DNA of 64,000 nt. Source: Candidatus Zixiibacteriota bacterium (lineage in GTDB: Bacteria > Zixibacteria > MSB-5A5 > GN15 > FEB-12). The notes beneath the pieces are model-generated. The model saw nothing but the letters and a program-made list of their open reading frames with translations. It made no database searches and was not told the DNA's origin. Location of the stretch: NCBI GenBank assembly GCA_040756055.1, contig JBFLZR010000004.1:186001-250000 (forward strand), written 5' to 3'. Position numbers and translations under genes: made by a program. This document shows, in pieces, positions 52,725 through 62,027 of the stretch; the first letter of the stretch is position 1; every line of letters starts with the position of its first letter.

Positions 52725-53597
52725 TCAAGCGGTCAGCGCGAATTTCTCCCTGACCATCGTTCGGAGTTTGACGACCGCGCGGGTATGAATCTGCGAAACG
52801 CGCGATTCCGAGATTGACATTACCTCGCCAATCTCCTTCAACGTCAGTTCCTCGTAGTAATAAAGGGCTATGACCAGTTTCTCCTGCCTGGAGAGCCGGT
52901 CGATGGCCACGCCGAGAAACGACTTCAATTCTTTCTTTTCTATTTCACCGAGGACACTGAGTGTCTCCCGGTCTATAACTGTCTCAATACGCGGCACTTG
53001 CCGGTTGTCGTCTTCGCGATATATCACCTCATCGAGCGACAGGATACCGGTGCCGGAAACGTCCTCAAGGGTGTTGTGCAGCTCTTCGAGCGAGATATTC
53101 ATTTGTTTGGCCAGTTCCGTTTTTTCCGGCGGCCGTCCCAAATCGTTTTCGAGCACGCAGTAGGCTCTTTCGATCTCGCGCGATTTGGCGCGGGTCGAGC
53201 GCGGTACCCAGTCGAGAGCCCTGAGCTCGTCGAGGATAGCGCCCCTTATGCGCGGGACGGCATATGTTTCGAACTTGACGCCACGATTCGGATCGAAATT
53301 CGAAAAAGCTTCAATCAAACCAATCACGCCGGTGGAGATCAGGTCGGACAATTCGACCGATCTCGGAAAACCCATAGCCATACGCGTTGCCACGTTTCGG
53401 ACGAGCGGGATATACTTAGCGAGCAGGTCCTTGCGAATTTCGTCCGTGCCAAGTCGATGGTATCGGGACCAATCCCGATCGCTGACGTCCCATTGTTTAA
53501 TTCTTCTTTTCCTGGTTTGGGAAAAGGTGTTTTCTAAAATCTCGGGCTTTGCGTTTTCGTCAGCTCTCTTCGTTTGGTTTTTAATTACGGTAACCAT
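52725..53597 (-). CDS. fliA: flagellar sigma factor sigma-28 (FliA/WhiG family)
   Basis: 290 aa. Region 2 (KYIPLVRNVATRMAMGFPRSVE, DLISTGVIGLIEAFSNFDPN), region 3 (SREIERAYCVLENDLGRPPEK) and region 4 (ALYYYEELTLKEIGEVMSISESRVSQIHTR) match FliA/WhiG. It would direct RNA polymerase to TAAA-N15-GCCGATAA promoters such as the one at 38386-38412. It has a short N-terminal extension of about 35 residues. It follows flhG by 7 nt. No FlgM anti-sigma factor is seen in the window. Confidence 0.93.
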   Translation of the reverse strand: MVTVIKNQTKRADENAKPEILENTFSQTRKRRIKQWDVSDRDWSRYHRLGTDEIRKDLLAKYIPLVRNVATRMAMGFPRSVELSDLISTGVIGLIEAFSNFDPNRGVKFETYAVPRIRGAILDELRALDWVPRSTRAKSREIERAYCVLENDLGRPPEKTELAKQMNISLEELHNTLEDVSGTGILSLDEVIYREDDNRQVPRIETVIDRETLSVLGEIEKKELKSFLGVAIDRLSRQEKLVIALYYYEELTLKEIGEVMSISESRVSQIHTRAVVKLRTMVREKFALTA

Positions 53598-53604
53598 TTG
53601 ACAG

Positions 53605-54483
53605 CTATTCCCTTATATCGGCCGGAGCCGTGGTTTCATTTATCGTCTTTTCAGTGGATAATGTTCTGGCGACAGCCGCTGAAATCGGCCAGCCAAAACC
53701 GCGAAAAATATTAACGGCGATCAGCGTAAGTTCTTGGATGGCAGCGGACTGCTGATTAAGACCGCTGAGCGTGGTTTGAGTGGCAATGCTTTCACGGAAG
53801 AGCCTGCTTTCGCTTATATAGCCGATGAACTCGGGGGCCTGCCCCACAAAACGTTCACTTATCGCGCAGAGCTTACCGTAAACGAAGTGCGCTTCCTGCT
53901 CGGAAGTAACCCGATTGGCCATGAGGCGCACCTCGATGGCACTGTCGGTGCGATGAAGATGTTTATACAGCCCGTAGCAATCCGAGATGGATGTCAGCTC
54001 GGGCACGAAGGTGACGATGTTAATATCGCTGCCGTGGGCCATGACGGTATCCGCTTTCGAGATTCCTGAGCCATGGTCCATTATGATTATGTCGTATTCG
54101 GTGGCGTTGCGACGCAGGTTGAGTATCGTGGTCGCGATAGCCTTGATATCGCCATCGACGAACACCGGCTCGCCGGCGCCGGCAGCCATCAGGTCAAAGC
54201 CATATTTGGTGGTTACGACGGCCTCGCGAATGGAAAGGTCGCCGCGGATAAACTCTTTGAAGCCGTAGTCGCAGCCGGTATTGGCGATGATATGGGTGTT
54301 GCCGCAGTTGATATCGGCATCAACGACGAGCACTCTGGCGCCAAGGGCGGCCATGCGTTCAGCCAGGTTAACCACCAGTACCGTTTTCCCCACTCCGCCC
54401 TTGCCGGACAGGAGGGAAACGATTTTGGCCGGACCGCTGCTGATGCGTCGCGGAATCGTTTTACGGTTTTCGAATCTATTCAC
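53605..54483 (-). CDS. flhG: flagellar number regulator FlhG (MinD-type ATPase)
   Basis: 292 aa. A ParA/MinD-type ATPase: deviant Walker A LLSGKGGVGKTVLVVNLAER, switch I-like VLVVDADINCGNTH and DIIIMDHGSGIS, with FVPELTSISDCYGLYK. FlhG controls the number and placement of flagella together with FlhF. The start overlaps the end of flhF by 8 nt. It is encoded directly before fliA, as in many bacteria. Confidence 0.93.
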   Translation of the reverse strand: MNRFENRKTIPRRISSGPAKIVSLLSGKGGVGKTVLVVNLAERMAALGARVLVVDADINCGNTHIIANTGCDYGFKEFIRGDLSIREAVVTTKYGFDLMAAGAGEPVFVDGDIKAIATTILNLRRNATEYDIIIMDHGSGISKADTVMAHGSDINIVTFVPELTSISDCYGLYKHLHRTDSAIEVRLMANRVTSEQEAHFVYGKLCAISERFVGQAPEFIGYISESRLFRESIATQTTLSGLNQQSAAIQELTLIAVNIFRGFGWPISAAVARTLSTEKTINETTAPADIRE

Positions 54484-55612
54484 AGTTCACCTCGGAGCCT
54501 AAAAGCATCCCGGCGAGATAATCCGGGTCGGGTGATTTGAGGTCATCCATGCCGCCGGGGGCATCGGAGATGAAAGCCATCTTCAGACCGGTTGATTTGA
54601 CGGCGGTTATCGCGGTTCCGTAGCAACTGGCCAGATCCTGCATTGTCACAACCAGGTGGGTGGGACGCAGTTCTTTAAGGCGCTTGCTTATCTCGAACAC
54701 GTCGCGTGAACGCGTCAAAAATGAGAACACGGCAAAGGTGTGGGTGGGGTTGATCTGTTCGATCCGGGAACGCAGCGCTTTGAGTTTTTCAGCGTTGAAC
54801 GGCATAGCCGGAGCATCGATGAGCGTCACGGCATCTTTGTCCGACGCTTTTTCCGTATCGAGTTTAAGGGGGTCAATGACTTCGATACCGAGAATCTCAG
54901 CGTAGCTGCAGATTTCATCGAAGGCGCCCATCTTGAAATTGTCGAGTGTCAGCAGCCTTACGCTACGGCGCTGTTTGGCCACCAGCGAGGCAGCCAGCTT
55001 GCCCATGACCGACGACTTGCCGCTCCCGGCGGGACCGATGAAGACGGCGGTGTCGCCGTGATCGAGCGTCACATCGCGGGCAATCATGCCTTCGAGTTCA
55101 CCGGCCAGTTTCTGGCGGGTCACCGCGGTTATGTCGGAGATACCATCGTAATTCTCCGTAACCGACGAGATGAATGCTTCGAGGTAGTCGTCGGGAAGAT
55201 CCGCTTCCTTGAGGCAACGGTGAATTTTCTGGAACATTTCCAGCCGGCTGATGCCATCGGGTTGAATTCCCAGGCTGAGCAGCTGGTTAAGCTTACGGTC
55301 GATGGCAACAATCTTCTCTCTCAGGTAGTCCGTATCGGTCCGGGTCGAGGGTTCGATTTCCCTGACCGGCTGTGGTTTCGGCTCGGGCTGCGAGACCGGA
55401 GAATTACCTGCCGCGGTATCAGTATCGGTCAGAATTTCCGAGGTGCGTGCGACCGAGGCTTTTTCCAAGCAGGCGGTGACTTCGAACATCGTTTTCTTGT
55501 CCCGGCCCGCTACCTGTCGGGTTTTGAGCACGACGGCGTCGCCGCCCATTTCCTTACGGATGCGCTTGAGGGCGGCCGCCGACGATTCATCTGTGAAGGT
55601 TTTAATGATCAT
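54476..55612 (-). CDS. flhF: flagellar SRP-type GTPase FlhF
   Basis: 378 aa. The N-terminal basic domain IIKTFTDESSAAALKRIRKE is followed by a Pro/Thr-rich linker and the NG GTPase domain: P-loop GPAGSGKSSVMGKLAASL, TLDNFKMGAFDEI and LIDAPAM (G3-like). FlhF recruits early flagellar components to the pole or chosen site. The last G motif is diverged (HLVVTMQD in place of TKLD), a point worth noting. It is coupled to flhA (overlap 11 nt) and flhG. Confidence 0.9.
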   Translation of the reverse strand: MIIKTFTDESSAAALKRIRKEMGGDAVVLKTRQVAGRDKKTMFEVTACLEKASVARTSEILTDTDTAAGNSPVSQPEPKPQPVREIEPSTRTDTDYLREKIVAIDRKLNQLLSLGIQPDGISRLEMFQKIHRCLKEADLPDDYLEAFISSVTENYDGISDITAVTRQKLAGELEGMIARDVTLDHGDTAVFIGPAGSGKSSVMGKLAASLVAKQRRSVRLLTLDNFKMGAFDEICSYAEILGIEVIDPLKLDTEKASDKDAVTLIDAPAMPFNAEKLKALRSRIEQINPTHTFAVFSFLTRSRDVFEISKRLKELRPTHLVVTMQDLASCYGTAITAVKSTGLKMAFISDAPGGMDDLKSPDPDYLAGMLLGSEVNCE

Positions 55613-57689
55613 TTTCTATCCTCACCATGCCTGTTGAGACCAGCTCAACGTCGGGTAATATTTCGTTGTATGAGACCACTGCCAGATGCGGGAAGACCGC
55701 TTCAACGAGTCGCCGCAGGGCGAGTCTGATGTTCGGTGAACAGATACACAGCGGCACATAGCCGCCGGCCTGCATCAGGTCAGTCTGTTTTCCGATTAGT
55801 TTGAGAAGCTTGTCGGTCAAAGCCGGGTCGAGCACGAGCATCAGTCCCTGTTTGGTGTTTTGCACCGCGTCGGACAGTCTCTGCTCGATAGCCGGGTCGA
55901 TGGTGAACACGTTTATCTTGCCGGTCTTGTCGCGATAAATCTCGGTGATCTGCCGCTTGAGCGACATGCGCACGTACTCCGCGAGAACATCCGTGTCCTT
56001 CGTGGCGTGGACGTAATCCGAGAGGGTTTCGAGAATCGTGGCCAGGTCGCGAATCGGTACTTTCTCCCGAAGCAGCGACACGAGTACTTTCTGCAGGGTT
56101 CCAAGCGAAACCGTTTCCGGGATGACGGAATCGACCAGCGCCGGGAAGTCTTCCTTGAGAGTGTCAACCAGATGCTGAACATCCTGACGCGTCACAATCT
56201 CATAGGCGGAATTGCGGACAAGTTCAGTCAGATGCGTGGCCAGAACGGCGGCTGGTTCGACGACGGTATATCCCTTGGCCTGGGCAACCTCTTTGAGGTT
56301 TGGAATGATCCAGGTGGCCTGAAGGCCGAAGGCGGGGTCTTTGGTTTCGAAGCCATCGACTCTGTCCTCAACGAAACCCGGATTGATGGCCAGCAAGTGG
56401 TCAACCATCAACTCGAAGCCGGCAATCCGAATTCCTTTGAGCTTTACCTGATACTCGTTCGGCTTAAGCTGGACGTTGTCGCGTATTCTTACCGGCGGCA
56501 CCACGATACCGAGTTCTCCGGCGAGTTGTTTGCGGATAGAGGCCACCCGGCCGAGCAGGTCGCCGCCCTGACGGGCGTCAACCATTGGAATCAAACCGTA
56601 ACCGATTTCCAGTCCGAGGGTGTCGACTTTCAGCAGGTCTTCGGTCCGTTCTTTCGGTTTCTGTGTCTGGGCCGTCGCCTTCTTCGACTGCTCATCGTCG
56701 GCCACCTGTTTGCGGCGTGCCGCCTCACGGGTAGCGTATCCCAGGCCACCCACGACCAGGCCGAGAGTGAGGAAAGTGAGAGTGGGCATGCCGGGAAGCA
56801 AACCGAACAGAATGAGCACACTCGATGTCACCAAAATGGCGCGCGGTTTGTTGGTAAGCTGCCTGGTGAGGTCGGTGCCCATGTCGGACGAGGCCGCGGA
56901 GCGAGTTACGATGATACCCGACGCGGTTGAAACCAGAAGGGCGGGAATCTGCGTGACCAGACCGTCACCGATTGACAACAGACTGTATGTCTTGAGAGCA
57001 TCGGTGAGGCTCATTCCGTTAAGGGCGATACCGATAACGAAGCCGCCGATGATATTAATCAGGGTAATGAGAATGCCGGCGATAGCGTCGCCGCGCACGA
57101 ATTTGGAAGCGCCGTCCATAGCGCCATAGAAATCGGCCTCACGGGCGATATCGGAGCGACGCTCTTTGGCCTGCTGTTCGCTGATGATACCGGCATTCAG
57201 GTCGGCATCGATAGCCATCTGTTTGCCGGGCATGGCGTCGAGGGTGAATCGAGCGGCTACTTCGGAGATACGGCCCGCGCCCTTGGTGATGACCACGAAC
57301 TGGATGATGACAAGGATCACGAAGACGATAAATCCGACGACGTAGTTGCCCTGGACGACGAAATTACCGAACGAATTGATGACCTCACCGGCATAGGCCT
57401 GTCCGAGAATCAGACGGGTCGATGCCACGTTGAGAGCCAGGCGCATGAGGGTGACGATCAGCAGCATCCCGGGGAATACCGAAAGATCGAGCGGACGTGT
57501 CACGTACAGCGTGGTGAGCAGTACCACCAGCGAGAAGGTGATATTGAAAGCCAGCGCGAAATCGAGCAGGGCGGTCGGAATCGGGATTACGAGAATACCG
57601 ATAATACCTATCACGCCGAGCGCGAGAACAATGTCGGCGCGCGATACGATGCGTTCCATGAGGGTTGATTGTAGCGGGTTCTGCGCCAT
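55602..57689 (-). CDS. flhA: flagellar export gate protein FlhA
   Basis: 695 aa, standard length. Eight hydrophobic segments in the N-terminal half, with the FHIPEP-type signature FTLDAMPGKQMAIDADLNAG and READFYGAMDGASKFVRGDA in the cytoplasmic loop. The C-terminal domain (LEIGYGLIPMVDARQGGDLL, PPVRIRDNVQLKPNEY, QDVQHLVDTL) is the docking site for export substrates and chaperones. It begins 1 nt after flhB. Confidence 0.96.
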   Translation of the reverse strand: MAQNPLQSTLMERIVSRADIVLALGVIGIIGILVIPIPTALLDFALAFNITFSLVVLLTTLYVTRPLDLSVFPGMLLIVTLMRLALNVASTRLILGQAYAGEVINSFGNFVVQGNYVVGFIVFVILVIIQFVVITKGAGRISEVAARFTLDAMPGKQMAIDADLNAGIISEQQAKERRSDIAREADFYGAMDGASKFVRGDAIAGILITLINIIGGFVIGIALNGMSLTDALKTYSLLSIGDGLVTQIPALLVSTASGIIVTRSAASSDMGTDLTRQLTNKPRAILVTSSVLILFGLLPGMPTLTFLTLGLVVGGLGYATREAARRKQVADDEQSKKATAQTQKPKERTEDLLKVDTLGLEIGYGLIPMVDARQGGDLLGRVASIRKQLAGELGIVVPPVRIRDNVQLKPNEYQVKLKGIRIAGFELMVDHLLAINPGFVEDRVDGFETKDPAFGLQATWIIPNLKEVAQAKGYTVVEPAAVLATHLTELVRNSAYEIVTRQDVQHLVDTLKEDFPALVDSVIPETVSLGTLQKVLVSLLREKVPIRDLATILETLSDYVHATKDTDVLAEYVRMSLKRQITEIYRDKTGKINVFTIDPAIEQRLSDAVQNTKQGLMLVLDPALTDKLLKLIGKQTDLMQAGGYVPLCICSPNIRLALRRLVEAVFPHLAVVSYNEILPDVELVSTGMVRIENDH

Positions 57690-57690
57690 C

Positions 57691-58761
57691 TTACTTTATC
57701 ACCTTTTCCTTCATGCGGTAGACATAAGCGAGCAGTTCAGCCACGGCCTTGTAGAGGTTGGCCGGAATCAGCTGACCGACATCGCACATCTTGAACAGGG
57801 CTCTGGCGAGCGGTTTGTCTTCGACCACCGGGATGCCGTGCTCGATCGCGATTTCCTTGATGCGCTGGGCAATGAGGCGTTCGCCTTTGGCGATCACCTG
57901 CGGAGCGTTCATTTCGGACGGATCGTACTTCAGGGCGACGGCGATGTGGGTCGGGTTGGTAACAACCACGCTGGCGGTCGGGACGGCGGCCATCATGCGG
58001 CTACGCGCCATCTGACGCTGCAGCTGCCGCACCCTGGATTTAATTTGCGGGGAACCTTCGGTGTCCTTGTATTCATCGCGAAGGTCCTGTTTGGACATTC
58101 TGATTGATTTTTCAAATTCATAGCGCTGGTACAAGTAGTCCAGCACGGCGATAGCCAGTATGACGCCGCCAATCTTGATGACCATGCTCAGGGCCAGTTT
58201 ACCCATCATGGTCGCCAGTTGCACCACCGACATATCCGGCAGCAGAAAGAACGAATCGAATTCACTCTGAATGACTTTGTACGCGACGAATCCGATGATG
58301 AACAGCTTGATGGAGTCGCGCACGAGCTGGACGAGCGAGCGCAACGAGAACAGGCGTTTGAGGCCGTTGACGAGGTTGAGTTTGTCGAACTTGAGTTCCA
58401 TTGCCTTGGGTGTGATCTTAAAACCCACCTGCGCCACGTTGACACCAAAAGCCACCATCACCACCAGGGCGAATACGGGGCCGAGGATCACGAAGAACTT
58501 GAGCAGGTTGTCGCCGAATATCTTTACGAAGGTGGGATCGGCCACGGCGATCTGCGGAGCGTTGGCCATGGTGTATCTCATGAGCTGCATCGTCTGCTCG
58601 GCGAGATACGGACCCATCATCCACAGCGACAGAAAGCCAAGCACGAGAATTGCGGCGGAGTTGAGTTCCATCGACTTGGCAACTTTACCTTCCTCGCGTG
58701 CCTTGGTTCGCCGCCTGCCGGTCGGCTTTTCGGTTCTTTCTTGAAAACCCTGTTCAGCCAT
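57691..58761 (-). CDS. flhB: flagellar export switch protein FlhB
   Basis: 356 aa. N-terminal leader ERTEKPTGRRRTKAREEGKVAKS, four transmembrane segments, and a cytoplasmic domain with the self-cleaving motif NPTH (about residues 269-272) in VVVTNPTHIAVALKY. Cleavage at this site switches export from rod/hook to filament proteins. It follows fliR by 6 nt. Confidence 0.96.
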   Translation of the reverse strand: MAEQGFQERTEKPTGRRRTKAREEGKVAKSMELNSAAILVLGFLSLWMMGPYLAEQTMQLMRYTMANAPQIAVADPTFVKIFGDNLLKFFVILGPVFALVVMVAFGVNVAQVGFKITPKAMELKFDKLNLVNGLKRLFSLRSLVQLVRDSIKLFIIGFVAYKVIQSEFDSFFLLPDMSVVQLATMMGKLALSMVIKIGGVILAIAVLDYLYQRYEFEKSIRMSKQDLRDEYKDTEGSPQIKSRVRQLQRQMARSRMMAAVPTASVVVTNPTHIAVALKYDPSEMNAPQVIAKGERLIAQRIKEIAIEHGIPVVEDKPLARALFKMCDVGQLIPANLYKAVAELLAYVYRMKEKVIK

Positions 58762-58767
58762 TTGCGC

Positions 58768-59559
58768 TTATGCTCCTCCCAGAGAGTAGAGCAACATCCT
58801 CAATTCGTTATCGAAGTAGCCGACCGCCTTCTCGATTACATAGGCAAACAACGGCAGCGACATCGCCATGACCGTAAGTCCGACCCCGATTTTGATGGGG
58901 AAACCGACGAAGAAGACGTTCATCGTCGGCATGGTCTTGGCGATAGTGCCCAGCGCCACGTCGGTGAGAAAGAGCGTGATCATAACCGGGGAGGCTACTT
59001 TGAGGGCTATCACGAAGATGTAGGCCGAGTACCTGATGATCAGTTCGCCGGTAGAGCCGTAGTCGCTCACGCCGCCGGGCGGGATCACCTGGTAGCTGTC
59101 TACAAACGCATTTATGATTACGTGATGTCCGTTAATGCTCAGGAAAAACAGAATGGCCAGCACATACAGAAACCGGCCGATAATCGAAACCTGGTTCGAC
59201 ATGTTGTTGTCGAAAACGGTGGCGAACATGAAACCGATCTGGTAGCCAATTATCGAACCGGCCGTGAGAACGCCGATGAAGATCAGGCGATAAAACAGGC
59301 CGATAACGAATCCGATCAGAAGTTCGTTGAAGGCCAGGCCGGCCAGTTGCCACAGTGAAGTAACCTGTTCGAAGGAATCGATGTTCGGCAGGGTCGGCAA
59401 CAGCACCATCGACAAAAGCAAAACCAATCCCACGCGGATAAGCATGGGGATGCCTTTGTCACCCAATACCGGCGCCATGATGAGCAGACCCGATGTTCTG
59501 AGAATGATGAGAAGCAGGACGATTAGCTTATCAGCACCGAAATTTATGAAGTCGAACAA
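58768..59559 (-). CDS. fliR: flagellar export apparatus protein FliR
   Basis: 263 aa with six hydrophobic segments (for example LIVLLLIILRTSGLLIMAPV and ELLIGFVIGLFYRLIFIGVL) and the FliR landmark GSIIGYQIGFMFATVFDN. With FliP and FliQ it forms the export gate in the inner membrane. A 212-nt gap with no gene separates it from fliQ; no terminator is seen there. Confidence 0.95.
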   Translation of the reverse strand: MFDFINFGADKLIVLLLIILRTSGLLIMAPVLGDKGIPMLIRVGLVLLLSMVLLPTLPNIDSFEQVTSLWQLAGLAFNELLIGFVIGLFYRLIFIGVLTAGSIIGYQIGFMFATVFDNNMSNQVSIIGRFLYVLAILFFLSINGHHVIINAFVDSYQVIPPGGVSDYGSTGELIIRYSAYIFVIALKVASPVMITLFLTDVALGTIAKTMPTMNVFFVGFPIKIGVGLTVMAMSLPLFAYVIEKAVGYFDNELRMLLYSLGGA

Positions 59560-59771
59560 GGCTAAAATCCTTACAATACGGGTTAATCGCTTATTGCTAT
59601 CACAAAACCTGTGCCAGACTGAAACAGTTTAATGCGGCGCTTTAAGCTGTTGAATTGTAGGGGGTTAGCTTTTGCTATTATTATGTGTCGTTATTGCCGG
59701 GAGATTATTGCGGAAAATATTACCAGCGATGTTGGAAAAAAGTTCAAGCGGTCTATTTTGGGCGAATTTTG

Positions 59772-60041
59772 TCATCCGGCCAGCGTTGGAATAAGCTCGA
59801 ACATATGACGGGTGAAATCGGTAGCCATATTGATCATCCATGGCAGAAAAATCAGCAGAGCCAGAGCGACCGCGAGGATCTTGGGTACGAAAGTGAGTGT
59901 CATTTCCTGGATCTGGGTGATGGCCTGAAAGATGGAAATGGCCAGACCTACGATCAGCGCGAACAACAGAAGTGGTCCGGAGATCATAACTGTCAGTGTC
60001 AGCGCTTCGCGTCCTATCGCAACAACCATTTGGGGTGTCAT
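59772..60041 (-). CDS. fliQ: flagellar export apparatus protein FliQ
   Basis: 90 aa with two transmembrane helices. Family text: MTPQMVVAIGREALTLTVMI and GLAISIFQAITQIQEMTLTF, then FVPKILAVALALLIF. The frame is open to 60101, but ATG 60041 gives the standard 89-90 aa length and AGAGG lies about 10 nt upstream. It follows fliP by 14 nt. Confidence 0.95.
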   Translation of the reverse strand: MTPQMVVAIGREALTLTVMISGPLLLFALIVGLAISIFQAITQIQEMTLTFVPKILAVALALLIFLPWMINMATDFTRHMFELIPTLAG

Positions 60042-60055
60042 TTTATCATACCTCT

Positions 60056-60808
60056 TTACATGTGAAACGACTCGACCAGCGATTTCGTCAGCAGGTACCA
60101 TCCATCGACAAGCACGAACAATAGAATCTTGAATGGCAGCGAGACGATAATCGGCGGAAGCATCATCATACCCATAGACATCAGAACCGATGCCACGACC
60201 ATGTCAATTACCAAAAACGGGACAAACAGCACGAAGGCTATTTGAAATGCCGTACGGAGTTCGGAGATCACAAATCCGGGCACGAGCACGTGGATGGGCA
60301 GGTCTTCCGGTTTTTCCGGGGTTTCGATTTTAGCTATATCGACGAAGAGGGCGAGGTCTTTCTCACGCGTCTGTGACAGCATGAACGTTTTGAATGGTGC
60401 CACCGCTTTATCCCACGCCTCTTCCTTGGTTATCTGTTGATCCAGGTAAGGCTTGATGCCTTCGTTATAGGCCTGGTTGACCACCGGCGACATCACAAAG
60501 AAAGTCAGGATCAGCGCCAGCGCGACCAGAAGCTGGTTGGGCGGCATTTGTTGAATACCCATAGCCTGACGCAGAAATGACAATACCACGGTGAAGCGGA
60601 TGAATGATGTCACCATGATGAGAATCGACGGCGCCAGCGCGAGTACCGTCATGAGGATAACGATCTGGAGCGTAGTGCTGAGTTCGCCGGAGTCGGCGGC
60701 CTCGCCAACTTCGACCGAGATCTTGGGGATCGTTTGAGAATACGCTTCTGCCGAGAGCAGAAGGAGCATTCCCGCCGCGAGCGTGACTTTCTTAACGATG
60801 TTTTTCAT
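60056..60808 (-). CDS. fliP: flagellar export apparatus protein FliP
   Basis: 250 aa. A cleavable-type signal peptide (MKNIVKKVTLAAGMLLLLSAEA) is followed by LAPSILIMVTSFIRFTVVLSFLR, GIQQMPPNQLLVALALILTF and VPGFVISELRTAFQIAFVLF, all FliP signatures. The end of the protein is FKILLFVLVDGWYLLTKSLV. It is part of the export gate with FliQ and FliR. An 87-nt gap separates it from fliO. Confidence 0.96.
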   Translation of the reverse strand: MKNIVKKVTLAAGMLLLLSAEAYSQTIPKISVEVGEAADSGELSTTLQIVILMTVLALAPSILIMVTSFIRFTVVLSFLRQAMGIQQMPPNQLLVALALILTFFVMSPVVNQAYNEGIKPYLDQQITKEEAWDKAVAPFKTFMLSQTREKDLALFVDIAKIETPEKPEDLPIHVLVPGFVISELRTAFQIAFVLFVPFLVIDMVVASVLMSMGMMMLPPIIVSLPFKILLFVLVDGWYLLTKSLVESFHM

Positions 60809-60895
60809 GTCCTATATCTCTGGTTACCCCGCAACTTCCAATGTCACTGGGGGGATATACATCCGGTTGATTCCGCCTGAGGGCGGAACCGTTTT

Positions 60896-61480
60896 TTAAA
60901 CGGTTGTTTCCTGAGTTTCCAGGGCGGTCTTCCCCGCTCTTCTGAAACCGAATTCCCTTATTTTGCTGGTGGCGTGTTTGAGCAAATGGCCGAAGTTTTC
61001 GCTCTCGACTTCGGTAGCCGCCGCGGCGAGGACCCTCCTGGTCTCTTCGCTATCCAGTTCGGTAAGCACCGTTATCTGGTTTTCGGAGGTACCGATCAGA
61101 ACCGATTTGTCGGCGACTCGCAACAGCGAGACGCTTTTCTTCGGCGCTATATATGTTGTTTCGATAACCTCCAGCAGGTTGGACTGTCGGTTACCGGAGT
61201 ATTTCTTGCCCATCAGGCGCTTCAGCAGGAAGATGCCGACATAGATGGCCGCGACAACGACTACGAGGGCGCTGAACAGTTTCAACAGCGAAGGCATGGC
61301 TGATGAATAGAAGGAGGTTTCCCCGGCGCCATTGCCGGTGACCTGCGCTTCGTCTGTCGTCTGCGGGGCGCTGGATTTTACCGCCCTGGCCGGGTCGGTG
61401 TTGATGGCCAGCACGCCAATCAGCGCGATGATGACGATCACAAGCACGGCCAGACGTGAACGTCTGTTGACCTTATGCAT
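60896..61480 (-). CDS. fliO: flagellar biosynthesis protein FliO
   Basis: About 194 aa. An N-terminal hydrophobic segment RLAVLVIVIIALIGVLAI and a second one SLLKLFSALVVVVAAIYVGIF precede the FliO cytoplasmic part (NLLEVIETTYIAPKKSVSLLRVADKSVLIGTS). FliO aids assembly of the FliP ring. A TTG at 61489 is possible, but ATG 61480 is preferred. The gene overlaps the end of fliN. Confidence 0.82.
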   Translation of the reverse strand: MHKVNRRSRLAVLVIVIIALIGVLAINTDPARAVKSSAPQTTDEAQVTGNGAGETSFYSSAMPSLLKLFSALVVVVAAIYVGIFLLKRLMGKKYSGNRQSNLLEVIETTYIAPKKSVSLLRVADKSVLIGTSENQITVLTELDSEETRRVLAAAATEVESENFGHLLKHATSKIREFGFRRAGKTALETQETTV

Positions 61481-62024
61481 CTTCTCCAAGTGATTTCAAC
61501 CTTTCTTCCGGCGTCATGAGCTGGGTGATTCTGACGCCAAAGTTTTCGTCGATAACAACGACTTCTCCCCTTGCCACTACTTTCTGGTTGACCAGAAGGT
61601 CGACCGGTTCACCGGCCAGCTTGTTAAGTTCGACGACCGAACCGGGACCGAGCGCCAGTATATCGGCGATAGACATCCGGGTTCGACCGAGTTCGATGGC
61701 GATGGGGAGATTGACGTCCATCAACAAATCGATATTGCGTCCTTCCGTTCTCCCGGCCGGTTCCGACAATTGCTGGAACTCGGCTCTTGAGACGGAAGTT
61801 GAGCCGAAATCGATATCGTCGACATTCGCCTTCTGCTCGTCTTCGGGAAGATCCTCGAGCATGGCCATCATTTCCGCTTCGGCATCGGCTTCGGCGGGAC
61901 TCTTATCGGCCCCGACGCCCGGCGCCTCAGCGGCCGCGGCCGCCGCTTCATCGACAGGCACGCGCTGCTCGTTCTCTACCGCTTCCGGCTCCGACGGAGT
62001 CCGCAAATCTTTTTCATCAGCCAT
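61473..62024 (-). CDS. fliN: flagellar motor switch protein FliN
   Basis: 183 aa. The C-terminal SPOA domain is clear: IDLLMDVNLPIAIELGRTRM, LALGPGSVVELNKLAGEPVD, LVNQKVVARGEVVVIDENFGVRIT. The N-terminal half (about 90 residues) is an acidic, Ala-rich extension (AAAAAEAPGVGADKSPAEAD), longer than in E. coli FliN. It forms the C-ring with FliM and FliG. It begins 3 nt after fliM. Confidence 0.94.
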   Translation of the reverse strand: MADEKDLRTPSEPEAVENEQRVPVDEAAAAAAEAPGVGADKSPAEADAEAEMMAMLEDLPEDEQKANVDDIDFGSTSVSRAEFQQLSEPAGRTEGRNIDLLMDVNLPIAIELGRTRMSIADILALGPGSVVELNKLAGEPVDLLVNQKVVARGEVVVIDENFGVRITQLMTPEERLKSLGEDA

Positions 62025-62027
62025 AAT

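Noticed and set aside
55860-56930. 356-codon plus frame opposite flhA
   Set aside because: Mirror frame of a conserved gene, no domain, no ribosome-binding site.
58219-59358. 379-codon plus frame opposite flhB and fliR
   Set aside because: His/Asp/Glu-rich mirror translation spanning two real genes on the other strand.
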